Below, piece after piece: positions 37,275 to 45,520 of a DNA stretch of 64,000 nucleotides; positions within the stretch are counted from its first letter, which is position 1, and every line of letters starts with the position of its first letter. The notes beneath the pieces are model-generated. The model was not told the DNA's origin and did not search any database. It saw only the letters and a list, made by a program, of their open reading frames with translations. A program made the translations under genes and the position numbers. This DNA comes from Halomonas borealis (lineage in GTDB: Bacteria; Pseudomonadota; Gammaproteobacteria; Pseudomonadales; Halomonadaceae), in assembly GCF_004798905.1 (NCBI RefSeq), contig NZ_SDMO01000009.1, forward strand, positions 1 through 64,000, given 5' to 3'.

Positions 37275-38584
37275 TGAGCTTACGTTTGCGGCTGGTGGCC
37301 ACGCTGGGCATAACCCTGGTGCTGTTATGGGGCGTCACGGCGGCCTGGTCGATGCGTGATCTGTCGACACGACTCGAACATTCGCTGGATCAGCGTCTGG
37401 CGCAATCGGCGCACATGGTGGCCGGTTTGCTGGAGCGCATGCCTGGGCAGGTGTGGCGTAGTGAGACGGATGACATGTCGACCATTCCCGCGCTTGAAGG
37501 GATTGCCTGCCGAGTGTCGTCGGTGCGTGGTCAGGTAGTGGCGGATACGCATCCGGGCATGGATGATGTGCTGGCGGTCCAGAGCGAAGGTTATAGTTAT
37601 CGCGAACACGATGGGCAGCGCTGGCGTGCCTATACCCTCGTGGATGATGGCAAGCGGATTACCGTGGCTGATCGCCTGCGTGAGCGGGAGGCGCTGCTGT
37701 TGCAGGTTCGGAATGCGGCGCTCTACCCGTTTGTGTTTGCCCTGGTGGGTAGCCTTATCGCCTTGTGGTGGGGGGTGACCCGTGAACTTTCCCCGCTGAC
37801 GTGGTTACAGCGGCGTTTGGTGTCGCGTGATCCCGGTGATCTGTCGGAGTTGCCCTGTGCGGGGCTGCCCAGTGAAATTCGTCCCTTGATCGACGGCTTC
37901 AATACCTTGCTCGGGCGGACGCGGCGCGTGCTCGAGCTGGAGCAGCGCTTTACCGATGATGCTGCCCATGAGCTACGCACGCCACTGACGGCCATTCGTA
38001 CGCATTTGCAGATTTCGCAACGGGTTGAAGGGCAGCAGCGGCGTGATGCGCTACAGCAGGCAGAGGACGGTGTGACACGCTTATCGAAAACGCTGGATCA
38101 ACTGCTGCTGCTGGCGCGCATGGAAAGTGCTGAAGAGCCGCAGGATGACCTGCACGGTGCGTGTTTTGACGCCGCCCTGGAGATGGCCATGGCGGAGACC
38201 GAGAGCCGGGATGTCTGCCGCGTCAATCGCGCTGCGGATTCCCTTGCCGTCGCCCTAACCGGCACGTTGTTGACGACCGTATTGCGCAACCTGCTGGAGA
38301 ACGCGCAGCATCATGGCGAACCTGGCGCGCCAATCGATATTCAGGCTCGGGCCTGTGACCGCGACGCCATCATCGAGGTCACCAGCCGCGGCGAGAGGAT
38401 TCCGCCGGAACGGCTGGCGCGCTTGACCGAACGCTTTCGGCGGGGTCATCACCCTCGCGGTAGCGGGTTGGGGCTCTCGATCGTCGAGGCCATCGTCACT
38501 CGCGTTGGCGGTAGCCTGGCGCTGGAGTCGGGCGATGGCGATGATGTCGGCATGCGTGTGCGGTTGCGTTTGCCGTTGGCATGA
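37271..38584 (+). CDS. dsbS: Sensor histidine kinase, DsbS/QseC-like
   Basis: This 437-residue inner-membrane kinase has helices near residues 8-28 and 152-174 that enclose a periplasmic sensor domain. A HAMP-like stretch, a HisKA domain with His233 (DDAAHELRTPL), and a HATPase (NLLENAQHHG, RGERI, SGLGLSIVEAIV) follow. The periplasmic domain has a single cysteine at Cys80 (EGIACRVSSV), a plausible thiol or metal-sensing residue. It is translationally coupled to the regulator. A copper-sensing role is suggested by the neighbourhood only. Confidence 0.85.
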   Translation: MMSLRLRLVATLGITLVLLWGVTAAWSMRDLSTRLEHSLDQRLAQSAHMVAGLLERMPGQVWRSETDDMSTIPALEGIACRVSSVRGQVVADTHPGMDDVLAVQSEGYSYREHDGQRWRAYTLVDDGKRITVADRLREREALLLQVRNAALYPFVFALVGSLIALWWGVTRELSPLTWLQRRLVSRDPGDLSELPCAGLPSEIRPLIDGFNTLLGRTRRVLELEQRFTDDAAHELRTPLTAIRTHLQISQRVEGQQRRDALQQAEDGVTRLSKTLDQLLLLARMESAEEPQDDLHGACFDAALEMAMAETESRDVCRVNRAADSLAVALTGTLLTTVLRNLLENAQHHGEPGAPIDIQARACDRDAIIEVTSRGERIPPERLARLTERFRRGHHPRGSGLGLSIVEAIVTRVGGSLALESGDGDDVGMRVRLRLPLA

Positions 38585-38596
38585 CCCCGGTTAGCG

Positions 38597-39387
38597 TCAG
38601 GGGGCTTCACTACCCATGATGTCACGCAGCTTATCGGGCGAGGGAGCGCCCATGACACGGTGCACGCCCTCGTCATCGCGGTAAAAGATGACGGGTGTCG
38701 CGTAAAGCTCTGCGCTTTGCATGAGCTCGGTATTGGCGCTGACATGGCGCTGACATGGCGCTGACTTTGCGTGCTGCCCGCGATGTCCGGCATGGTCCCG
38801 GTACGATAGTGCTCAGCGATGGCCTCGGCGGGGGCATCGGCACTGAGCAGGGCGGCCGCTTTAGGTGCGCTATCCGGCTTGAGTACACCAACCATCAAGT
38901 GACGGATCTGAACCCGGCCACTCTCGACCCAGGGGCGGGCATCTTCCCAGAACTTGCGGCAATAGGGGCAGTTAGGATCGCTGAAGGTATACACGATTCG
39001 TTCGGCATCCGCGTCACCTTCCCTGACCCAGTGCTGGTCGGCCATCTGCTCCCAAAGCTTGGCATTCTTCGGCCCATTGACCAGCCTTTGCAAGGCATCG
39101 GCCGAGACATTATTGCCCTGCTCATCGATCAAGGTACCCACCACGGCATGCTGTCCGTCCGCTGTCAGATAAGCCGCGACGGTCTGGCCACTGGCGCTGG
39201 CAGCATAGCCCTCGAGCCCACCCGGCGCCTCGAATTGCCCATGGAACGTAAAGCCCTGCTGCTTCAGTGCCTGCATGGGGCTGGGTAATGCATCGGCGCT
39301 GGCGGGCAGGCTCGCTAATAGAGTGATTCCCGTCCCCAGGGCGAGGGCCAACGGCAGGGCAGTCATGCGGGGAGTGCGAATAGGCAT
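38597..39387 (-). pseudogene. dsbG: Disulfide isomerase DsbG, broken by an 11-bp tandem duplication
   Basis: This periplasmic DsbG/DsbC-type isomerase has a signal peptide (MTALPLALALGTGITLLASLPASA) and a thioredoxin active site NCPYC in TFSDPNCPYCRKFW. Near residue 210 (38734-38765) the unit TGGCGCTGACA (plus strand) occurs two and nine-tenths times. The extra 11 bases shift the frame, so the current protein misreads after MPDIAGSTQSQRHVSA. Removing one copy restores a 259-residue protein that continues ANTELMQSAELYATPVIFYR and ends MGSEAP at 38597. ATG 39387 has TGGAGA 8 bases upstream. It is last in the dsbD-dsbE-dsbG operon. Confidence 0.85.
38734..38765. repeat. 11-bp tandem repeat in dsbG
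   Basis: Two exact copies of TGGCGCTGACA (38734-38744, 38745-38755) are followed by ten matching bases (38756-38765). One copy too many breaks the dsbG frame; recombination or slippage could restore it. Confidence 0.9.
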
Positions 39388-39416
39388 GCGTATGGTCTCC
39401 ATCATGGTCAGAGGAA

Positions 39417-40244
39417 TCATGGTTCGAAACGTTCGAGGCTACGCGCGAGCGTGGCGCGGGGAAGCTCACCGAAGTGGGTGTCGATGAGGGTGCCAGTGGC
39501 GTCGTAATAGAGTGTGGTCGGCATGGCCATGGCACCGACTTCCTGACCGAAGGCCATGTGTGGATCACGAAAGACGTTGTCGAGCGCCAGCGACTCTTGC
39601 TGCATGAAATGCTTGAGGGTATCGAGGCTCTCGCCCTGATTGATGAACACGAAGGTGACGTCATCGCGCTCCTGCTGGGCTTGTTCCAGCACGGGCATTT
39701 CGCGTCGGCAAGGGGGGCACCAGCTGGCCCACAGATTGACCACCATGGGCTGTCGATGGGTCGCCTCGCGAATGTTCGATAACGGATGTTGCGTGCCATT
39801 CATGCTGGTCAGCGGCGTTGATGGCATACCTGCTGCTTGGGGCGCGGTGACGACCAGCATACCCGCCGCCAACGACCAGGCGGCCACACCCGATACCGCT
39901 GCACTGGCGAGCGCCAGGCGCTCCACTGGGAAGCGCCATAGTCGCCAGGCGAGATAAATCGCGGCGATGGCCAGGCCAGCCAGCGGCTCGAAACCACGGT
40001 CGCGGATATCCAGCCATGACCAGAGCGTGTCGTAGTTTTGCCAATACAGGGCGATGAACCCGAGCCTTGCGCCAACCAAGCCCATCAGCAGTGCAGTGAA
40101 TACACTATCGCTTACGCTGACGTGTCGGCGCCGGCCCAGCCAGGCGCCGACACCCAGTGCCACGACCAGGGACGCCATCAGCAGTAACTGTCCCAGGCTC
40201 AGGCCGAGTGGACCGATGGCAATACTGCGTTCCAGTGCGCTCAT
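39417..40244 (-). CDS. Membrane-anchored thioredoxin-like disulfide reductase (DsbE/TlpA-like)
   Basis: This 275-residue protein has an N-terminal membrane part of about four helices (residues 8-110) that resembles a truncated prolipoprotein diacylglyceryl transferase fold. A periplasmic thioredoxin domain follows, with active site WASWCPPCRREMP. It likely passes electrons from DsbD to DsbG or metal-stressed proteins. Its ATG overlaps the dsbD stop, so it is translationally coupled. ATG 40244 is taken rather than upstream methionines inside the DsbD frame. Confidence 0.85.
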   Translation of the reverse strand: MSALERSIAIGPLGLSLGQLLLMASLVVALGVGAWLGRRRHVSVSDSVFTALLMGLVGARLGFIALYWQNYDTLWSWLDIRDRGFEPLAGLAIAAIYLAWRLWRFPVERLALASAAVSGVAAWSLAAGMLVVTAPQAAGMPSTPLTSMNGTQHPLSNIREATHRQPMVVNLWASWCPPCRREMPVLEQAQQERDDVTFVFINQGESLDTLKHFMQQESLALDNVFRDPHMAFGQEVGAMAMPTTLYYDATGTLIDTHFGELPRATLARSLERFEP

Positions 40245-42205
40245 GCATCGCCTCCGGTTGTCGTGTCGGTCGCTTGTCTGGCCTGCGCGAAGCGCTCGAG
40301 GAAGGCGTCGGCATCCAGTTCGCCGATGATGCGAGCGCCGCGTCGTTCCTGACCATCCGTGCCGAACCACATCAGTGTCGGGGGGCCGACAACGCCGAAG
40401 TGCTGCATGATGGCTTTATCCGTCGCGTCGTAGTCGGTGACGTCGATACTCAGCCGTTGTACACCTTCAAGCTCGGACTTGACGGTGGGAGACGTGAAGA
40501 CGTTCTGTTCGATCACTTCGCAGGAAATGCACCACTCGGCGGTAAACTCGACGAGCGTCATCCGGCCATTATTGGCGGCCTGCGCGATACGTGCATTGAG
40601 GGTTTCCAGGTCTTCGACTTCCTCGAAGGCCATGGGCCGTTGGGATGTCGAGGTTGAAGGAGTCGCGGCCCGGGCCTCTCCGGATGGTGCGTAGACGGCC
40701 AGTGGACGCCACGGGTCATTTCCCCCCCCTGCCGCACCGATCAGCATCAGAGCACTCCACAGGCCGACAATGGTTGCCATGGCGGTTGCGGCTTGAGGCA
40801 TCGCGCCCGACGCTTTGGTGCCATGTGCCAGAGCGCGTAGTGACATGGCGGCCCCTAGCCCCAGGGCTCCCCACAAGCCGAGCACGATGGCGTCCGGGAC
40901 CACGCGTTCGACAAACCAGATGGCCATGCCGAGCAAGACGAAACCGAACAGCGCCCTGATGCGCACCATCCAGGTGCCTGGGCGAGGCAGAAGATGACTA
41001 CCGACAGTGCCAATCAGGATCAGCGGGACGCCCATGCCCAGACCGAGCGATAACAGTGCCGCACCGCCCAGCCAGGGATTGCCGCTTTCGGCGATGAACA
41101 ATAGTGCCCCCGCCAGGGGGGCCGTCATGCAGGGCCCGACGAGTAGGGCCGAGAGAACCCCCATGATAGCCACACCCTTGAATCGACCACCGCGTTGTCG
41201 GGACATGAGTGTGTCCAGACGCTGGCGTACCGCGTGAGGCAGCTCGAGCTCGAAAGCGCCAAACATGGCGAAGGCCAGCACCACGAACACGGCCGAGAAG
41301 ATGCCGATGAACCAGGCGTTCTGGAACAATATCTGCAGGTTAGCCCCCGCCATGGCGGCGGCGACGCCTAGTACGGCGTAGGTGGCGGCCATGGGCAGGA
41401 CATAGGCCAGCGAAAGCATGAAGCCGGCTGTGCGCTGATTCTCCGAACGGTGATGCTGGCCAGCGATCAGGCTCGAGAGGATCGGAATCATCGGCAACAC
41501 GCAGGGCGTGAAGGTCAGCAACAACCCCAAACCGAAAAAGACCAGCAGCGCCCACGCCTGGTTGCCATCGGCCAACTGGGTCGCCAGACGCTGATCGTCT
41601 GCTTGAGCGGCGCTGGAGTCCGGGGTGCTCGTTGGCGCCTCGTTCGCCGAGGAATGGGACGCGGACTCGGGTGAAGTATCCTGAGCTGTCGACATGCCGG
41701 TGGACGCCATGCCCTCGGTGAGTGGCAGCTCGAAGGTTTGCTGTTGTGGCGGATAACAGAGGCCGGCATCGGCACAGCCTTGCCAATGCAGGGTGATGGT
41801 GCCGGCATCGCCGGGCGTCGTGGTCATGCGCAAGGCGTGACGATAGACCTCGGAGCGGCCGAAGTACTCATCCTCGATGGTTTCCCCATCGGGCAGCTCA
41901 AGCGCCAACTCGCCTTGAGGTGTCTCGGCAGAGAAACGGTGGCGATAGAGGTAGTATCCCGGCTCGATTTGCCAATCGACTACCAGCGAGTCGCCCTGCT
42001 GAGAGAGGCTCGGCTTGAATGCCTGGTCCGGGGCGAGAATATCCTGTTGCTGGGCAAAAAGGTCCTGAGCCTGGACGGAAGTGACAAAACTCAGCAGCAC
42101 CAGCATCAATGCCCCGTATACGGCCCTTGAGAGACGATGTCGGGTGGGCCTGGGGCATTCTCGCCTGGGAGTCGCGTGGAGTAAGGGGCTCATCATCGAT
42201 CGCAT
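40241..42205 (-). CDS. dsbD: Thiol:disulfide interchange protein DsbD
   Basis: This 654-residue three-domain reductant channel has a signal peptide, a periplasmic alpha domain with the cysteine pair CADAGLC (ITLHWQGCADAGLCYPPQQ), and eight membrane helices with FTPCVLPMIPIL and VGPCMTAPLAGALL. A periplasmic thioredoxin gamma domain has WCISC in EFTAEWCISCEVIEQN. It moves electrons from cytosolic thioredoxin to periplasmic DsbE and DsbG. AGGAG lies 8 bases upstream of ATG 42205. It heads the operon dsbD-dsbE-dsbG, convergent with the two-component pair. Confidence 0.93.
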   Translation of the reverse strand: MRSMMSPLLHATPRRECPRPTRHRLSRAVYGALMLVLLSFVTSVQAQDLFAQQQDILAPDQAFKPSLSQQGDSLVVDWQIEPGYYLYRHRFSAETPQGELALELPDGETIEDEYFGRSEVYRHALRMTTTPGDAGTITLHWQGCADAGLCYPPQQQTFELPLTEGMASTGMSTAQDTSPESASHSSANEAPTSTPDSSAAQADDQRLATQLADGNQAWALLVFFGLGLLLTFTPCVLPMIPILSSLIAGQHHRSENQRTAGFMLSLAYVLPMAATYAVLGVAAAMAGANLQILFQNAWFIGIFSAVFVVLAFAMFGAFELELPHAVRQRLDTLMSRQRGGRFKGVAIMGVLSALLVGPCMTAPLAGALLFIAESGNPWLGGAALLSLGLGMGVPLILIGTVGSHLLPRPGTWMVRIRALFGFVLLGMAIWFVERVVPDAIVLGLWGALGLGAAMSLRALAHGTKASGAMPQAATAMATIVGLWSALMLIGAAGGGNDPWRPLAVYAPSGEARAATPSTSTSQRPMAFEEVEDLETLNARIAQAANNGRMTLVEFTAEWCISCEVIEQNVFTSPTVKSELEGVQRLSIDVTDYDATDKAIMQHFGVVGPPTLMWFGTDGQERRGARIIGELDADAFLERFAQARQATDTTTGGDA

Positions 42206-42832
42206 TGTCAGCACTCCTAGTGAATGCCGACAGGATGACCTATCGAGATGAGCTGAAAATGAAGCTGTCGTCGTACGCAGGCCGCTGAGTTGAGTGATCA
42301 GCGACACCCGGGGCGGTTCCAGGTCCTCTGCTGGCTAGCGGTAGAGGGGCCTTGGTTGTCGTGCGACAGGTGCCGAATATGGCGTCGATTTCATCGAAGG
42401 ACCAAGCACCCTCGCGGGCATGGCGTTCACTCGATGTTCTGGATCTTAAAATGGCATGTCAATATTTTCCACTTTAAAATCATAGATTTGAATGTTTTGT
42501 TGGTGACATAAACATGGCAGTACTCCCCAATGTACTCCCCGATAGGCAGCGGCTACATGCCACAGCCAGATCAGTCAGAGTGCTGGCCGGCTAGAGGACT
42601 GGAAGCATTCTACTTAAGCGCCACACCCGTGCCTATCGGCGGCCTGCGTCGCTGCCTCTGCCAAGAAAGTCGAGCCTGAACGTCATGGCGACACTCAGCG
42701 TGTTACCCGAGCGTCAGGTTCGATAGCTGCGTTCGGTTCCTGACCAGTCTCCTGGCGCCCTCTCATAGGTAAACAATACGCTGTAAGCATGCTGAGGGTG
42801 TTGGTCTTGTCTTTTCGATTTCCAGCGGCATT
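42206..42832. other. Left island boundary region, no gene
   Basis: No coding sequence is supported here. Base composition shifts from GC-rich host-like to AT-rich near 42440-42510. On the minus strand two GGGGAGTAC direct repeats (42520-42528 and 42532-42540) resemble integrase arm-type sites near attachment sites. No integrase is present, so the junction may be decayed. Confidence 0.4.
42520..42540 (-). repeat. GGGGAGTAC direct repeats, possible attachment/arm sites
   Basis: Two identical 9-mers are spaced 12 bases apart. Similar short direct repeats occur next to tyrosine-integrase attachment sites of genomic islands. The role here is an inference from location at the composition shift. 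Confidence 0.35.
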
Positions 42833-43546
42833 TTATTCCCCCTTGTGAATTAATTGCTTTGTATTTAGTTTTGTTACTATATCCAATGGGAATGTCTTTG
42901 GAGCCCAAGATTGGACTTTTTTCAAGGCTTTGTTTATTGTTTCGCTTTCAGATAAAAATCTCTCGTCTTTAAATTCTTTAGTCCCGATGTGTTCGTGGAT
43001 TGAAGAGTGGTTAGCCTTGAAGGCATCCATTTCGTATTGGATCATTTTGTTCAAATTCTCTTCGAGGAGGCATAAGAGAATATTGGTGTACATTTCAATT
43101 TCATAGACCCTTCTTTTATGGGCCCCTCTTGCTAATTCGAGGCTTTGAGAAGATAGATCCTTCTGCCTTTTAATTTCATTTCTCAATTCGTCATTTCTTT
43201 GGGCTTCGTCGTCTATCAGCTCTTCTAGTGTTTCGCCCAGTGTCTTACCTTTTTTCTTTGCAAGGTTGTTAAGCTTTTTCTTTTTTTCATTGCCTATTGT
43301 TAAGCTGAATTCGGTTTTCCCATTTCTTTTTTTTCTCAGTTTCTTCTGCCTCCAGGCAGCCTTCATGGATCTTACGGCCAAGATATAGGCAGGGTCGTGG
43401 CTAGCGCTATTGTCAAGTGTTATTAGGTAATGGTGCGGATCAGGAGGGTCGGGGTTATGTGAAACGTTTTTCCTGAAGAGGTAATCGGCGGCCCATCTAT
43501 GTTGCTCAATGTTATTTGGTTTTAACCATTTATAAAGTTCGGACAT
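42833..43546 (-). CDS. AT-rich island protein, unknown function
   Basis: This 237-residue soluble protein is not recognised. ATG 43546 is chosen for AGGG upstream of MSELYKWLKPNN; an upstream ATG at 43597 exists. The central part (about 85-120) has a ribbon-helix-helix-like pattern (TEFSLTIGNEKKKKLNNLAKKKGKTLGETLEELI) inside a very Lys-rich region, so it may bind DNA. The C-terminal half looks helical or coiled. The gene is far more AT-rich than its neighbours, consistent with lateral origin. Confidence 0.6.
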   Translation of the reverse strand: MSELYKWLKPNNIEQHRWAADYLFRKNVSHNPDPPDPHHYLITLDNSASHDPAYILAVRSMKAAWRQKKLRKKRNGKTEFSLTIGNEKKKKLNNLAKKKGKTLGETLEELIDDEAQRNDELRNEIKRQKDLSSQSLELARGAHKRRVYEIEMYTNILLCLLEENLNKMIQYEMDAFKANHSSIHEHIGTKEFKDERFLSESETINKALKKVQSWAPKTFPLDIVTKLNTKQLIHKGE

Positions 43547-43610
43547 TTTTTCTACCCTTAGTTTTAATTTTAAGTAAAAGTTTCCCGGTATAAGCATAGT
43601 GACAACGACC

Positions 43611-43671
43611 CATCACGACGCAGTGAAACATCGATGCATCACAACGTGTCGTAACAACGTAACGCTACGAC
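43611..43671. repeat. Short direct and inverted repeats, possible phage-type operator
   Basis: CATCAC[G/A]ACG is repeated with a 26-base period. The following GTCGTA-N12-TACGAC is an exact inverted pair. They lie upstream of the AlpA-type gene and the AT-rich gene, between two divergent units. Confidence 0.4.
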
Positions 43672-43857
43672 GTAAATTAGGCAAGGGAAATACCCTAGAT
43701 CTGGGCTTTCCCACGGCGATCAGTGAGGCAAAATTGAGAGATCATCAACCTTCCCAAGGGGCTGTATAACGATCACACCTTGGTAGGGACCTGTCCAGAG
43801 GCTGTGCTGTTTCAGCGTACCTGCCGCTTTTGGCTGGCTGAGAGGTTGTAAGGACTT

Positions 43858-43868
43858 CCCCCCCCCCC
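43858..43868. repeat. 11-bp poly-C tract, intergenic
   Basis: Eleven consecutive C in the gap about 200 bases before the AlpA-type gene. It is the third 10-11 base G/C homopolymer in the window. Confidence 0.9.
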
Positions 43869-44068
43869 ACAAATCTTTGTCTCGCTTTGACTGGGACGCG
43901 AATGTCGCACGGTAGTGGGGCGGAACTGGGAGAGTTTAAATGTCTGGTAAGGAGGTTTGCTATTATCGATGGGGTTTGGATGAGTGGATAAGGTAGTGGG
44001 AGTTTTAGGGGTGTTAAATTAAAAATACTCACCAGCTTCATCTCATGAAGGACAAACAGGAGTTCGAC

Positions 44069-44266
44069 ATGAGCAAGAAGCTGATTCGCATCAAAGACGT
44101 CATGGACCGCACTGGCCTTGCAAGGTCTACGGTCTACAAGTACATCGGCAAGGGGTGGCTCCCCGAGCCGATCAAGTTCGGCACTAGGATATCGGCCTGG
44201 GTGGAGGATGAAATTGATGCCTGCATACAGGACCTTATCAAAAGACGTGACATGGGGTCTGTGTGA
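44069..44266 (+). CDS. AlpA-family phage transcriptional regulator
   Basis: This 65-residue DNA-binding protein starts MSKKLIRIKDVMDRTGLARSTVYKYIGKGWLPEPIKFG, the MerR-like helix-turn-helix of AlpA proteins that control excision of P4-type islands. ATG 44069 has AGGAG upstream; an earlier ATG at 44045 is possible. It would normally control the integrase, which is missing here. Confidence 0.85.
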   Translation: MSKKLIRIKDVMDRTGLARSTVYKYIGKGWLPEPIKFGTRISAWVEDEIDACIQDLIKRRDMGSV

Positions 44267-44585
44267 GATGAAGGAGCGATAGTTTGATAATGTAATTCAA
44301 GAGCAGGTTTCCACCTTGCACCACCCATGTCCATCACAGCCCACCTGCATTGCTGGTATCTGAAACAGTGTCTCCGACCCTTGTTTAATTATTATATAAA
44401 GCTATTCAAGGAGAAGGGGAGGGGCCTCCAGCCCCGTACCTACCAGAGCAAGGGAAGAAGAGGAGAACACCCTACCCATAGACCAGTGGATCCAGCGTAC
44501 AGCTGGAGAATTCATCGTGCCTGAAACAGGCGCTCATGGCTTGACGGCCATGGGCTATTCCACATGTTCCTACAGGAGCTACCAC
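44267..44585. other. 319-base gap between alpA and the Gp2-like gene
   Basis: No gene or clear RNA element is supported here apart from an alternative GTG start (44517) for the next gene. Confidence 0.5.
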
Positions 44586-45245
44586 ATGTCACAGAGACAC
44601 CACGCCAACCCCAACCTGAACTTGCATTACTACAACGCATACAACGACTTGGAGATTCAAATGGAGTCCTTACCGATGGTGACTGAATATCTCGACGCGC
44701 TACACATCACGCTGCAGAAAGCTACGAGCGACTACCCTCGAGTGCTGGCCTTCCGGGTTGACCCGGTCATTCCTACTGCGATCAGTGACAGGATGACGCC
44801 GGAGGACCACAAGCGCTTGATCACATGCTTTATCGCTTCCCTGAAAGCCATCATCAAGCACGACCGGGCACGGAAGCGCCAGGGCGGCTGGGTCCCGGAT
44901 ACCACGGTGCGCTACGTCTGGTGCCGTGAGATCGGCACCAATGGCAAGCCGCACTATCACTTCTTCCTGATTCTTAACCGCGATGCCTACCACCTACCCG
45001 GCAGGGCATGCTCTCCCAACGATAACCTCTTCAACCGCGTATCGAGGGCCTGGTACAGCGCACTGGGGGTGGCGTGGAACCCCCAAGAGCCCTGGATTTA
45101 TGTTCCACAGAACCCGGTGTACTGGATTGACCGGGGTGATCCGCAGAGCTTCCAGGAAGCGTTCTATCGAGCATCGTACCTGTGCAAGGCCGAGACGAAG
45201 CAATACGGGCTGGGGCTGCGGGCGTTCGGTACCAGTCGTAATTGA
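44586..45245 (+). CDS. Inovirus Gp2-like (YagK/YfjJ domain) protein
   Basis: This 219-residue protein has the YagK/YfjJ C-terminal (inovirus Gp2) pattern: RVLAFRVDPVIPTA, KAIIKHDRARKRQGG, RYVWCREIGTNGKPHYHFFLILN with a histidine-rich HYHF core, and FYRASYLCKAETKQYG. Such proteins occur in P4-like satellites and filamentous prophage remnants and probably act in replication initiation. ATG 44586 follows AGGAG with a 7-base gap; GTG 44517 upstream would add 23 residues. It follows the AlpA-type gene, a common satellite pairing. Confidence 0.8.
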   Translation: MSQRHHANPNLNLHYYNAYNDLEIQMESLPMVTEYLDALHITLQKATSDYPRVLAFRVDPVIPTAISDRMTPEDHKRLITCFIASLKAIIKHDRARKRQGGWVPDTTVRYVWCREIGTNGKPHYHFFLILNRDAYHLPGRACSPNDNLFNRVSRAWYSALGVAWNPQEPWIYVPQNPVYWIDRGDPQSFQEAFYRASYLCKAETKQYGLGLRAFGTSRN

Positions 45246-45252
45246 TGATCGG

Positions 45253-45285
45253 GAGCCCCTGCTCACGCGGTAGGGGCGCTCTCTT
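45253..45285 (+). terminator. Possible terminator after the Gp2-like gene
   Basis: GCCCCT (45255-45260) and AGGGGC (45272-45277) pair around an 11-base loop, followed by GCTCTCTT. It is weak, without a true T run. Confidence 0.35.
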
Positions 45286-45325
45286 ATGTGGTTAACGTGA
45301 TCCGGCCATCATACGGGGAGGATTC

Positions 45326-45496
45326 ATGGCCTTTCGCTTTCAACGTCGCATCACGCTCGCCCCGGGCATTCGACTCAACCTGAGCAAGCGGGACCTCGGG
45401 CTCTCGGTGGGCCCGCGCGGTGCCAGCCTCAGCGTGGGGCCGAGCGGCGTGCACGGCCATGCGGGAATTCCCGGCACCGGCCTGGCCTATCGGTAG
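45326..45496 (+). CDS. DUF4236 N-terminal fragment (56 residues), cut by an in-frame amber codon
   Basis: Begins MAFRFQRRITLAPGIRLNLSKRDLGLSVGPRGASLSV, the DUF4236 beta-rich domain, and runs to GIPGTGLAYR before TAG at 45494-45496. The frame continues directly into the next 410-residue open frame, where LNTRNRRMP carries on. One base change (for example CAG to TAG) would explain it. It is either a nonsense-broken gene or two genes; the first is more likely since the reading frame is shared. Confidence 0.7.
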   Translation: MAFRFQRRITLAPGIRLNLSKRDLGLSVGPRGASLSVGPSGVHGHAGIPGTGLAYR

Positions 45497-45520
45497 AAGC
45501 TCAACACCCGGAACCGCCGT

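Larger units (their letters stand above)
43547..44068. other. 522-base gap before alpA, with repeats and a poly-C tract
   Basis: No gene is seen. The region holds near-identical CATCACGACG (43611-43620) and CATCACAACG (43637-43646), an inverted pair GTCGTA/TACGAC (43648-43653, 43666-43671), and an 11-C homopolymer (43858-43868). These may include operators for the AlpA-type regulator. Confidence 0.4.

Noticed and set aside
42511..42595. Short frame from the ATG beside the GGGGAGTAC repeats as an integrase remnant
   Set aside because: Only about 26 residues with no match to integrase ends; the repeats themselves are kept as a finding.
45494..45496. Amber codon as a readthrough or pyrrolysine codon
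   Set aside because: No supporting context was seen and a point mutation explains it; left as a split gene.
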